Shown: positions 53,025-61,568 of the stretch, one piece after another
Layout: each line of letters opens with the position of its first letter
Numbering within the stretch: position 1 is the stretch's first letter
Source: Lewinellaceae bacterium
GTDB lineage: Bacteria > Bacteroidota > Bacteroidia > Chitinophagales > Saprospiraceae
Direction of reading: 5' to 3'
Assembly: GCA_020636435.1 (NCBI GenBank)
Contig: JACJXX010000001.1
Span: 1,488,001 to 1,552,000, forward strand
DNA length: 64,000 nt
The notes under the pieces: generated by a model
Told to the model about the DNA's origin: nothing
The model's database searches: none
The model's input: only the letters and a program-made list of their open reading frames with translations
Translations under genes and position numbers: made by a program

Positions 53025-55181
53025 ATGAAGCAAATCATACAAGATTTAAAAACCGGCCAAACCCTCCTCGAAGAATTACCTGCCCCGCGGGTGCAGCCCG
53101 GCATGGTCCTCATCCGCACCCACCGCTCTCTTGTCTCCCTGGGCACCGAGCGGATGCTCGTCGAGTTTGGGCGGGCGGGGTGGCTGGCCAAGGCGCGGCA
53201 GCAGCCCGAGAAAGTGCGGCAGGTGCTGGACAAGGTGCGCACCGACGGCCTGGCGCCCACGGTAGAGGCCGTGCGCCGCAAGCTGGCCGAGCCCATCCCC
53301 CTGGGGTATTGCAACGCCGGAGAGGTGGTGGCCGTCGGCGCCGGGGTGGACAACTTCCGGGTGGGCGACCGCGTCGCGAGCAACGGCCCGCATGCGGAGC
53401 TGGTGTGCGTGCCGAAGAACCTGGTGGCCCGCATCCCCGACGGCGTATCCTACGACGAGGCAGCCTTTACCGTCATCGGCGCCATCGGGCTACAGGGCCT
53501 GCGGTTGCTGGCGCCCACTTTCGGGGAGACGGTTGTCGTCACCGGGCTGGGCCTGATCGGGCTGATCGCCGCCCAACTGCTGCATGCCAACGGCTGCCGG
53601 GTGGTGGGGCTGGATTTTGACGAGGAAAAAGTAGCGCTCGCCAAGAGCTGGGGTATCCAGGCCTTCAACGTTAGCGGGGACGCCGACCCCGTGCCGCTGG
53701 TGCAACAACATACCAACGGCATTGGCGCCGACGGCGTGCTGATCACTGCCTCTACCAAGAGCAACGAGGTGATCCGGCAGGCGGCGCAGATGAGCCGCAA
53801 GCGGGGGCGCATCGTGCTGGTAGGCGTGGTGGGGCTGGACCTTCAGCGCGCCGATTTTTACGAGAAGGAACTCACCTTCCAGGTCTCCTGCTCCTATGGC
53901 CCGGGGCGCTACGACCCAGGCTACGAAGAGAAAGGGCAGGACTACCCCATCGGCTTTGTCCGCTGGACAGAGCAGCGCAATTTCGAGGCCGTCCTACAGG
54001 CCATCGCTGCGGGCCGCCTCGACGTGAAGCCGCTGATTACCGAAGTGGTTGGCCTCGAAGATTTCGAAAAAGTATACGGCGATATGCGGCAAAGTGGGGC
54101 TATTGCTTCCATCCTGAAATACGCCGCCACCGCCTCTCCGGACGATACCAGTATCAACCTGCTCCCCACCCTGACCCTTTCGGCTTCGGCCACTTCCGAC
54201 TTCCCGCTTCGCACTTCCGACTTCCAATTGGGCATCATCGGGGCCGGCAACTTCACCGGCGCCACTTTACTGCCGGCACTGAAAAAGGCGGGCGCTTCTA
54301 TCAAAGCCATCGCCAGCAGCAAGGGATTGTCGGGCACAACCCTGGCTAAAAAATTCAGCATTGCACAGTCCACCACCGACTACCATGCCATCCTGGCCGA
54401 TCCGGAGATCGACAGCGTGATCTTAACCACGCGCCACGACGCCCATGCCCGGCAGGCAACGCAGGCGTTAGCCGCCGGCAAACACGTTTTTGTAGAAAAA
54501 CCGCTCGCATTGAACCACCCGGAGTTGGAGGCCATCCGCGAAGCCTACCTGGCCAATGATAAAACCCTCACTGTCGGTTTCAACCGCCGTTACTCCCCTT
54601 TCACGGAGGCCGCCCGCGAGCTGCTGGGCGAGCAGCCCGGCCCGATGCACGTTTTCGCTACCGCCAACGCCGGCCAACTCCCCCCTAATCACTGGACACA
54701 GGACATGGAAACCGGCGGCGGCCGCATCATCGGCGAGGCCTGCCACTTCATCGACCTGATCACCTTCCTCACCGGCAGCCTGGTGGACAGCGTGGCGATG
54801 AACGCCCTGGGCGCCCACCCCGCCGAAAATACCGACAATGCTTCCATTCTGTTGCGCTACCGCAACGGCGCCAACGGGGTGATTAATTATGTGGCCAACG
54901 GCAACAATGCCTACCCCAAGGAGCGCATCGAAATCCACTACCAGGGCAAGACCATCGTCATCGACAATTTCCGGCGGGCGGATTTTTTCGGCTACAACCG
55001 CCGCCGCCTTAAAGGCCGGCAGGATAAGGGGCATGGGCGGCAGTTTGAGCTGTGGCTGGAGCGCCTGAAGGCCGGCGGGCCGGCGCTGATCTCCTGGGAG
55101 GAACTGGAAAATACGGCGCTGGCGAGCTTTGCGGCGCTGGAGAGTCTCCGGGGAGGGGCGTGGGTTGGGGTGAACCGGTGA
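53025..55181 (+). CDS. two-domain oxidoreductase: zinc-type MDR dehydrogenase fused to Gfo/Idh/MocA
   Basis: 718 residues from ATG 53025 (upstream in-frame codons lie in the repeat array). Residues 1-370: medium-chain dehydrogenase-like domain with GYCNAGEVVAVGAGV, VASNGPHAELVCVP, and Rossmann VVTGLGLIGLIAAQLL. Residues about 400-718: Gfo/Idh/MocA domain with LGIIGAGNFTGATLLPAL and VEKPLAL (Lys near 491), GEACHFIDL. Known as bi-domain oxidoreductase; often in polysaccharide loci with heparinase-type genes, though its reaction is not settled. The linker (about 375-398, SASATSDFPLRTSDFQ) is encoded by a short CTTCCGACTTCC repeat. Confidence 0.9.
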   Translation: MKQIIQDLKTGQTLLEELPAPRVQPGMVLIRTHRSLVSLGTERMLVEFGRAGWLAKARQQPEKVRQVLDKVRTDGLAPTVEAVRRKLAEPIPLGYCNAGEVVAVGAGVDNFRVGDRVASNGPHAELVCVPKNLVARIPDGVSYDEAAFTVIGAIGLQGLRLLAPTFGETVVVTGLGLIGLIAAQLLHANGCRVVGLDFDEEKVALAKSWGIQAFNVSGDADPVPLVQQHTNGIGADGVLITASTKSNEVIRQAAQMSRKRGRIVLVGVVGLDLQRADFYEKELTFQVSCSYGPGRYDPGYEEKGQDYPIGFVRWTEQRNFEAVLQAIAAGRLDVKPLITEVVGLEDFEKVYGDMRQSGAIASILKYAATASPDDTSINLLPTLTLSASATSDFPLRTSDFQLGIIGAGNFTGATLLPALKKAGASIKAIASSKGLSGTTLAKKFSIAQSTTDYHAILADPEIDSVILTTRHDAHARQATQALAAGKHVFVEKPLALNHPELEAIREAYLANDKTLTVGFNRRYSPFTEAARELLGEQPGPMHVFATANAGQLPPNHWTQDMETGGGRIIGEACHFIDLITFLTGSLVDSVAMNALGAHPAENTDNASILLRYRNGANGVINYVANGNNAYPKERIEIHYQGKTIVIDNFRRADFFGYNRRRLKGRQDKGHGRQFELWLERLKAGGPALISWEELENTALASFAALESLRGGAWVGVNR

Positions 55182-55490
55182 CCTTATCCGCTAATTTTCG
55201 CGGATTGGTACGCTAATTGCCGCTAAACCATACAGCCTTCGCGTCAATTCGCGCCTAAATTCGCGCACATTCGCGGTTAAAGCTTTCCGCTAATTTTCGC
55301 GGATTGGTACGCTAATTGCCGCTAAACCATACAGCCTTCGCGTCAATTCGCGCCTAAATTCGCGCACATTCGCGGTTAAAGCTTTCCGCTAATTTTCGCG
55401 GATTGGTACGCTAATTGCCGCTAAACCATACAGCCTTCGCGTCAATTCGCGCCTAAATTCGCGCACATTCGCGGTTAAAATTAGCGGATG
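55182..55490. repeat. GCGAA/TTAGCGG array E, inverted orientation, three ~99-bp units
   Basis: Three almost identical units (starts at 55186, 55286 and 55385) of TCCGCTAATTTTCGC, GGATTGGTACGCTAATTGCC, GCTAAACCATACAGCC and TTCGCGCACATTCGCGG. The TTAGCGG half now reads CCGCTAA on the + strand, opposite to arrays A-D. It occupies the whole gap to the next gene. Confidence 0.92.
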
Positions 55491-55519
55491 CCAGTCCGTC
55501 CTCAAACTAAAAACGGCCA

Positions 55520-56821
55520 TTGCCCTACCCTCCTACCCTATTTCTCATTCTTCTGCAAGTGTTCTTCTTCGCCGCCGTGCTCGCCCATGCCCTGCGTCAG
55601 GGCACCTGGCGCCGGCCCACGCTGCTCCACTTCTACGCCTACTCCTGCTTCATGGCGGGTTTCGCCAACCTGCAGGGCTTCCTGCCGCAGTATAACCCTG
55701 ACAGTTACATCTTTTACTATGCCTCTCTGCCGCAGGTGCCGAAGGCGGCGTTGATCTACCTCCTGGGCAGTATCGCTATTTTTGGCGGGATGTGGCTGAG
55801 AAAAAGGTACAGCAGCAGGATCAGGCTGCCGGCCATTCCGCCCACAGCTAAGGTGCCGGGGCCGGTATGGCTGGCCCTGCTGGCCGCCGCCCTTTTTTTC
55901 CTGCACGGTTGGATGCCGGGGAGGCTGGGTTTGGCGGGCAGTTTTATATTTCACTACATCCCCTTTGGCATCCTCTTCCTGCTGGCGCGCCGCCCGGAGG
56001 GAAACAGTTGGTGGCTGGCGCTGGGGCTGGCGGCGGCCTTTACAATATATAATGTGCTGTACGCCTTCCTCCGGATGGAGATGATCCTGCCGGCCTTCAC
56101 GCTGGTTTTAGGCGTAGCCACTTCGGGCAGGCTGCAACTGAAAGAATTTTTGCGGCCCCGTTATTTCATCCTCTACGCCTGGATCGTTTTGTTCATCATG
56201 GCATTCCCCTGGATGATCAACAACCGGGGCAAATACGGCGCGGGCCTGGAGCGCATCGCCTACGCCCGCCAGGTGGACCTGAAAACCATCCTCACCGACG
56301 GCCACGCCGGGGAGACCGTCCTGACCCGTTCCTCCCTGCTGAACCAGCTCTCCCAGGTAGCCCGCATCGCCGATGAGGATGGGTTTTACCGGGGCAAGAC
56401 GCTGGACTACTGGCGCTATGTGTTCATTCCGCGCTTCCTGTGGCCGGATAAGCCGCCCATCGCTTCCGGCTCCTGGTTTGCTTACAAGATCAACGAAAAA
56501 GACATTGACCGGCCGTATAAATACCCCCACAGCTGGTCTGCCAACATGACCGTGCCAGGGGAGCTGTACCTCAATTTCAGCTGGCCCGGCCTGCTGCTCG
56601 GCGGTTTGCTGCTCGGCTGGCTGGCGCAATTTCTGTGGAGCACGGCCCGCTTCTGGGAAAGCGATTTTGCGAATAACCTTTGGGGTAACATCTTTGGTTA
56701 TTTTCTGATCCTGTCCGCCTTTTTCCAGTTCGGAGCCGATTTGCAATACTTGGTTAATGTTTTTGCTTATTTCCTGCTGGCCCTGGTATTGGGTTTCTTG
56801 TCCGCTAATTTTATCCGCTAA
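55520..56821 (+). CDS. Wzy-like O-antigen polymerase (second paralogue)
   Basis: 433 residues from a TTG, about ten membrane helices. It shares with the protein at 41825 the block YVFIPRFLWPDKPPIASGSWFA, then NMTVPGELYLNFSWPG and FGADLQYLV (split mention), and similar topology, but is GC-rich whereas the other is AT-rich. It also has FLRMEMILPAFTLVLG matching YLRVNMILPALALVLG of the other copy. Likely polymerises repeat units at the periplasmic face. The final residues SANFIR and TAA stop come from repeat array F (TCCGCTAATTTTATCCGC). Confidence 0.78.
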   Translation: MPYPPTLFLILLQVFFFAAVLAHALRQGTWRRPTLLHFYAYSCFMAGFANLQGFLPQYNPDSYIFYYASLPQVPKAALIYLLGSIAIFGGMWLRKRYSSRIRLPAIPPTAKVPGPVWLALLAAALFFLHGWMPGRLGLAGSFIFHYIPFGILFLLARRPEGNSWWLALGLAAAFTIYNVLYAFLRMEMILPAFTLVLGVATSGRLQLKEFLRPRYFILYAWIVLFIMAFPWMINNRGKYGAGLERIAYARQVDLKTILTDGHAGETVLTRSSLLNQLSQVARIADEDGFYRGKTLDYWRYVFIPRFLWPDKPPIASGSWFAYKINEKDIDRPYKYPHSWSANMTVPGELYLNFSWPGLLLGGLLLGWLAQFLWSTARFWESDFANNLWGNIFGYFLILSAFFQFGADLQYLVNVFAYFLLALVLGFLSANFIR

Positions 56822-56990
56822 TTTGCGCGGATTGGTACGCTAATTACCGCTAATTTGGGAGGCCCTTTGCATTTATCCGCGCCTAAATTCGCGCACATTC
56901 GCGGTTAAAATTATCCGCTAATTCGCGCGGATTGACCCGCTAATTCGCGCTAATTCGCGTTAAAATTCGCGCCCATTCGCGGATAAAATT
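56797..56990. repeat. GCGAA/TTAGCGG array F, inverted orientation
   Basis: Blocks of CCGCTAATTTGCGCGGATTG, GTACGCTAATTACCGC and ATTCGCGCACATTCGCGG, overlapping the last codons of the polymerase-like gene. It ends in GGATAAAATTACCGGTACC, about 30 bases before the 2-epimerase gene and just before a TTACCTCAATCTCAACC run like those before wbpB. Confidence 0.88.
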
Positions 56991-57022
56991 ACCGGTACCT
57001 TTACCTCAATCTCAACCTAAAC

Positions 57023-58258
57023 ATGCTAATCGACATCATCGCCGGCGCCCGCCCCAACTTCATGAAGATTGCGCCGATCATAGACGCCATACAAAAGGCG
57101 GAAAGCGGAAGGTGGAAAGCGGAAGGCGGAAGCGAAACGCAAACCGCAAATCAGAATCCTGCATCCCGGCCTCCTACGTTGGTACGGGACTCCCATCGAT
57201 CGCTTCCGACTTCCGACTTCCCAATTCCGACTTTGACCTACCGCCTGGTGCACACCGGGCAGCACTACGACAAGCAGATGAGCGCCTCCTTTTTCGAGCA
57301 GCTCGGCATCCCCGAGCCGGACGTCAACCTCGACGCCCGCTCGGGAACGCAAGCGGAGCAGACGGCCCGCATCATGGTGCGCTACGAAAAGCTGCTGATG
57401 GAAGCGCCCGCCGACCTCTGCCTGGTGGTCGGCGACGTGACCTCCACCATGGCCTGCTCCATCGTGGCCAAAAAGCTGTGGATGAAGGTGGCCCATGTGG
57501 AGGCCGGCATCCGCTCGTTTGACCTGCGCATGCCAGAGGAGATCAACCGCATGGTAACGGACAGCATTACGGATTATTTTTTCACCACCTCCGAAGTGGC
57601 CAACGCCAACCTGCGGCAGGCGGGCATCCCGGAGGAGCGCATCTTCTTCGTGGGCAACACCATGATCGACACCTTGCTCAAGCACCGGCCCCGCTTCCGC
57701 CGGCCGCCGGTATGGGAGCAAGCCGGGCTATCCGAAGGGCAATACATCGTGATGACCATGCACCGGCCCGCCAACGTGGATGAAGAGCAGAAGTTAAAGG
57801 CATTCCTACAGGCCATCCTCGATAATGTAGAAGGGCTGCCGGTGGTCTTTCCGGTGCATCCCCGAACCGCCAAGGTATTGGAAAAGCTGGAGTTAAAGGG
57901 CTCCCACCTCCACCTGGCAGAGCCCCTGCCTTACCTGGAGTTCAACTATCTGGTAGAGCGCAGCAAGGCGGTAATCACCGACTCGGGCGGCATCACCGAG
58001 GAAGCCACCGTCATGGGCATCCCCTGCCTGACCCTGCGCGACAGCACCGAGCGGCCGGAGACCATCACCGTCGGCACCAACGAGTTGATCGGCACGGATC
58101 CGGCTGCTTTGGTTCCCGCCCTGCAGCGTCTCTTCCGTGGAGAATGGAAAAAGGGGGGGATACCGGAATTGTGGGATGGGAAGACCGGCAAGCGCATTGT
58201 GAAGCACTTGCTGGATTTGAGCGTTCTTAAACCGAGCTATGAAACTGGAAGGTTGTAA
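57023..58258 (+). CDS. wecB: UDP-N-acetylglucosamine 2-epimerase (non-hydrolysing), WecB/WbpI type
   Basis: 411 residues. GARPNFMKIAPIIDAI at the start, VHTGQHYDKQM (about 76-86), GDVTSTMACSIVAKK, HVEAGIRSFDLRMPEEINR, MTMHRPANVDEE, and the UDP-binding LTDSGGITEEA-like TDSGG and STERPETITVGTN. Makes UDP-ManNAc, or with WbpB-route substrates the manno-configured diacetamido uronic acid. Residues about 26-70 (starting AESGRWKAEGGS and ending TSDFPIPT) are an insertion where homologues have a short loop; the DNA there is an inverted repeat of GGAAGTCGGAAG-type units, in frame. Confidence 0.92.
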   Translation: MLIDIIAGARPNFMKIAPIIDAIQKAESGRWKAEGGSETQTANQNPASRPPTLVRDSHRSLPTSDFPIPTLTYRLVHTGQHYDKQMSASFFEQLGIPEPDVNLDARSGTQAEQTARIMVRYEKLLMEAPADLCLVVGDVTSTMACSIVAKKLWMKVAHVEAGIRSFDLRMPEEINRMVTDSITDYFFTTSEVANANLRQAGIPEERIFFVGNTMIDTLLKHRPRFRRPPVWEQAGLSEGQYIVMTMHRPANVDEEQKLKAFLQAILDNVEGLPVVFPVHPRTAKVLEKLELKGSHLHLAEPLPYLEFNYLVERSKAVITDSGGITEEATVMGIPCLTLRDSTERPETITVGTNELIGTDPAALVPALQRLFRGEWKKGGIPELWDGKTGKRIVKHLLDLSVLKPSYETGRL

Positions 58259-58449
58259 AAGGGATATTCGCCGCCCCAAAAATACCTTGAATTCTCCCAT
58301 AAGATATAGGATAGGGAAGTCAGGTGAGCCACTTGAAACCAATAAACGTGAAACCGTGTTTGTTAGTTACTATTGATAAATCATAAACACGGCAAATCCA
58401 GATATTCTTGCAGGAATGCTGGCATTTAACTAAATTGTTTAGCAAAAAG

Positions 58450-58692
58450 ATGGAAACTACTTCACAATCGGCGCCCCTAACTAACCTTCAACGAGAATTA
58501 CTTAAACTTTTTGCTCAAAATGTAGCAGATGAGGATTTAATCGCTATCCGTCGCCTGATTGCACGCTACTTTGCAGAAAAGGCTATGGACCTGGCAGACC
58601 AGGCGTGGGAAGAAAAAGGCTGGACGGATGAGGATGCAATCCGGTTGGTGCATACCAAGATGCGCACACCCTATAACCCAAGTCAGGAATGA
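58450..58692 (+). CDS. small putative antitoxin, paralogue of 14402-14623
   Basis: 80 residues from ATG 58450; the upstream ATG at 58408 adds 14 residues with no match in the paralogue. Shares LQRELLKLFAQNVADEDL, a central LIARYFAEKAMDLA helix and WEEKGWTDEDA with the protein at 14402. It overlaps the PIN gene start by four bases (ATGA). Upstream, CCGTGTTT (58354-58361) and AAACACGG (58385-58392) form a possible operator-like inverted repeat; the 45-bp leader found at the other copy is absent. Confidence 0.72.
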   Translation: METTSQSAPLTNLQRELLKLFAQNVADEDLIAIRRLIARYFAEKAMDLADQAWEEKGWTDEDAIRLVHTKMRTPYNPSQE

Positions 58693-59102
58693 AGGTTGTT
58701 ATCGATACCAACATTCTACTCGTTTCCATTTCAAGACGCTCGCCTTTCCACTGGATTTTTCAACGCCTTCTCGAAGGTGATTATATCCTTTGCATTACAA
58801 CCGAAATCCTCTCAGAATATGCAGAAAAAATCGAAGAACATATGGGAGCGGCCACTGCCGAAGCTGCATTGAAGGCAATTCTCGAGCTGCCCAATATCGA
58901 AAAAACAGAAGTCTATTATAAGTGGAATTTGATAAAAGACGCCGATGATAATAAATTCTCGGATTGTGCTATTGCAGCTGGCGCAGCATTTCTGGTAACT
59001 CATGACAAGGATTTTAATATACTAAAGCAAGTAGAATTCCCTAAAATTGAAATCATTCCTGCGGAAGAATTCAAAGCATTGTTAGAAAAACAAATTTCCT
59101 GA
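58689..59102 (+). CDS. PIN-domain protein (COG1569 type), putative toxin
   Basis: 137 residues, clearly paralogous to 14625-15029: VIDTNILLVSISRRSPFHWIF, TTEILSEYAEKIEEHMGA, and LIKDADDNKFSDCAIAAGAAFLVTHDKDF (position about 84-112), which provide the PIN acidic residues. The two modules sit about 44 kb apart in the same locus. Likely a ribonuclease toxin held by the preceding protein. 24 bases separate it from the heparinase-like gene. Confidence 0.85.
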   Translation: MKVVIDTNILLVSISRRSPFHWIFQRLLEGDYILCITTEILSEYAEKIEEHMGAATAEAALKAILELPNIEKTEVYYKWNLIKDADDNKFSDCAIAAGAAFLVTHDKDFNILKQVEFPKIEIIPAEEFKALLEKQIS

Positions 59103-59126
59103 TCAAGAAAGGGAATAAGGAATAGC

Positions 59127-61118
59127 TTGACCCCACCCTTCCTCAAATACCTCTCCCTCGCCCGCAACATGGGCCCTCGCTACCTCGCCTTCCGCGCCTG
59201 GCACGAGCTGCGCCGCCGCAGTGGCTGGTTGCGCCGAAGTTTCCCCACCCGCCCGGCGCCAGTAAATGGGCTGACTGCGCTTCGGGCCTGGCAAAACAGC
59301 CCGGCCCGTTTCTTTTTTGACAGCCGCGAAAGCCTCTCTTTTCGGCCTTCGCCGGAACCGAAACTGGAGGAGGAATACCGAAAGATTCGGGAAGGCAAGC
59401 TTACGTTCTTTCATTCTGTCGAAATAAACCTGGGGCCGGATTACGATTGGGCAACCCATCCGCTGACCGGCTATGTATACGATACCGGCAAGCACTGGAC
59501 GGAGATAGCCGATTTTTCCCCACAGGCAGGCGATATCAAGTATGTCTGGGAGAAAGCCCGTTTTTCCTATCTGCTCCCTGTCATCCGCTACGACTGCCAT
59601 TTCGGACAGGACAGCAGCGCCTTCGTTTTCTCCGAGATTGAAGATTTTATAGACAAGAATCCCGTCAACTGCGGGCCCAACTACCGCTGCAGCCAGGAGA
59701 TCAGCATACGGCTGATGAACTGGATTTTTGCGCTGTATTTCTATGGCCAAAGCCCGGAACTGAACGAAAGCCGCTTCGGGAAGATCATGCAGGCTATCTA
59801 CTGGCAGGTGCATCATGTCTATCAGAATATTCACTTCTCGCGTATTGCCGTGCGCAACAACCACGCCCTGACGGAATGCCTGATGCTCTACCTGGCGGGG
59901 CTGTTGTTTCCGGATGTCGCCGATTTTCAGAAATGGAAGAATAAGGGCAAAAAGTGGTTCGAACAGGAGGTGGCCTACCAGGTTTATGAAGACGGCACTT
60001 TCCTTCAATGCTCCATGAACTACCACAGGGTAGTCGTGCAACTGCTCACCTGGGCCCTCTGCTTGTCAGAACTGAACGGGGAGCGGATGGCGCAGATAGT
60101 GTACGAGCGCGCCCATGGCAGCCTCCGCTTCCTGCGTGCCTGCATGGACGAGAATACCGGCTGGCTGCCCAACTATGGCATGAACGACGGCGCGCTCTTC
60201 TTCCCGTTAAACAGCGCTCATTTCCGGGATTATCGCCCGCAACTACAGGCCTTGGAATATGTTCTGGAAAAGCAGGTTTCCGGAACAGAAATTTGGGAAG
60301 ACAGCCTTTGGGCAAGTAGCGGACAGGCCGCGCTGAAAGAAGCAGGAAATACAGATAAAGTTACCCCATCCTTCCAGGCTTTCGAAGCCGGAGGTTACTA
60401 CTTGCTGCGGGAGGCTCAAACGCTCACCTTCCTTCGCTGCGGCCACCACCGCGACCGCCCTCATCAGGCCGACAACCTGCATCTGGATATCTGGTTCCGG
60501 GGCGTCAACCTGTTGCGGGACGCAGGTTCCTACCGTTACAATACCGAAGAAAAATGGATTCGCTACTTCAACGGCACGGAAGGCCACAATACGATTCGGG
60601 TCAACGGCCAGGATCAGATGCTGAAGGGCCCTCGTTTCGTTTGGTTTTACTGGACGCAGGCGTTGGAGGCCCGCTGGGAGGAAACGGAAGAATGCTACCG
60701 GTTTACCGGTACGATCCGCGCTTTCCGCCACATCGGCAGGGGCATCACCCACACCCGCATCGTTGAAAAGGCCAAAAATGCCTCTGTCTGGACGGTTACC
60801 GATGAAATAAAGGGCATCGAAACTCCTTTGCTGGAACAGGCCTGGCATCCTCATCCGGATCATACCGCCTCCCTTTCTATCAACGCAAAAGATCAGGACG
60901 GATGCCCTATTGCTTTGAAAGAATGGGAGGGTTGGCATTCGGCGCTGTATGGCCAGAAGGAGGCTTGCCCGCAGTGGGTGTTCGCAACACAGGGCAATAA
61001 AATAGTAACGAGAATTGAATCCGCGAACATTGGCGGTCCGGGCGTTAGATCGGTTGAACCGCGAATGGACGCGAATTTAAGCGCGAATTGGCGCGAAAAG
61101 AGGGGCTCCGCTGATTAG
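59127..61118 (+). CDS. heparinase II/III-family protein (possible polysaccharide lyase)
   Basis: 663 residues from a TTG. N-terminal alpha/alpha toroid with NCGPNYRCSQEISIRLMNWIFALYF-type motifs, RNNHALTECLMLYLAGLLFPD and EDGTFLQCSMNYHRVVVQLL (about 290-310) carrying candidate catalytic His/Tyr; then the beta-sandwich from about 410 (FRCGHHRDRPHQADNLHLDIWF-like, GSYRYNTEEKWIRYFNGTEGHNTI). Such proteins often accompany the two-domain oxidoreductase seen at 53025, and may trim or release uronic-acid polymer. No signal peptide is visible. The last 20 or so residues (MDANLSANWREKRGSAD) are encoded by array G and look like an accidental tail. Confidence 0.85.
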   Translation: MTPPFLKYLSLARNMGPRYLAFRAWHELRRRSGWLRRSFPTRPAPVNGLTALRAWQNSPARFFFDSRESLSFRPSPEPKLEEEYRKIREGKLTFFHSVEINLGPDYDWATHPLTGYVYDTGKHWTEIADFSPQAGDIKYVWEKARFSYLLPVIRYDCHFGQDSSAFVFSEIEDFIDKNPVNCGPNYRCSQEISIRLMNWIFALYFYGQSPELNESRFGKIMQAIYWQVHHVYQNIHFSRIAVRNNHALTECLMLYLAGLLFPDVADFQKWKNKGKKWFEQEVAYQVYEDGTFLQCSMNYHRVVVQLLTWALCLSELNGERMAQIVYERAHGSLRFLRACMDENTGWLPNYGMNDGALFFPLNSAHFRDYRPQLQALEYVLEKQVSGTEIWEDSLWASSGQAALKEAGNTDKVTPSFQAFEAGGYYLLREAQTLTFLRCGHHRDRPHQADNLHLDIWFRGVNLLRDAGSYRYNTEEKWIRYFNGTEGHNTIRVNGQDQMLKGPRFVWFYWTQALEARWEETEECYRFTGTIRAFRHIGRGITHTRIVEKAKNASVWTVTDEIKGIETPLLEQAWHPHPDHTASLSINAKDQDGCPIALKEWEGWHSALYGQKEACPQWVFATQGNKIVTRIESANIGGPGVRSVEPRMDANLSANWREKRGSAD

Positions 61119-61558
61119 GCCGAAGATTAGCAGAAATTAGCGTCCCAATCCGCGTAAATTGGCGGAATAACTTCTCCGCGAATCGGCGCGAAGGAGTACG
61201 CGGATTTATGCGAAGGGTTCCCGGAATTAGCGGCAATTAGCGCCCTTAATCCGCGGAAATTAGCGGAATAACTTCTCCGCGAATCGGCGCGAATGGATAC
61301 GCGGATTTACGCAAAGGGCACCCGAAATTAGCGCCCCAATCCGCGTAAATTAGCGGAATAACTTCTCCGCGAATCGGCGCGAATGAGTACGCGAATTTAC
61401 GCGAAGGGCACCCGAAATTAGCGCCCCAATCCGCGGAAATTAGCGGAATAACTTCTCCGCGAATCGGCGCGAATGAGTACGCGAATTTACGCGAAGGGTT
61501 CCCGGAATTAGCGGAAATTAGCGTTCCAATCCGCGGAAATTAGCGGACAAAAGGCTAG
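61045..61558. repeat. GCGAA/TTAGCGG array G
   Basis: Units begin with TCTCCGCGAATCGGCGCGAA at 61173, 61274, 61364 and 61454 (spacing 101, 90, 90). Each holds TACGCGAATTTACGCGAAGGG, AATTAGCGCCCCAATCCGCG and AAATTAGCGGAATAACTTC. It overlaps the last codons of the heparinase-like gene, and finishes 10 bases before the WbuB-like ATG. Confidence 0.92.
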
Positions 61559-61568
61559 TCTACAAACC

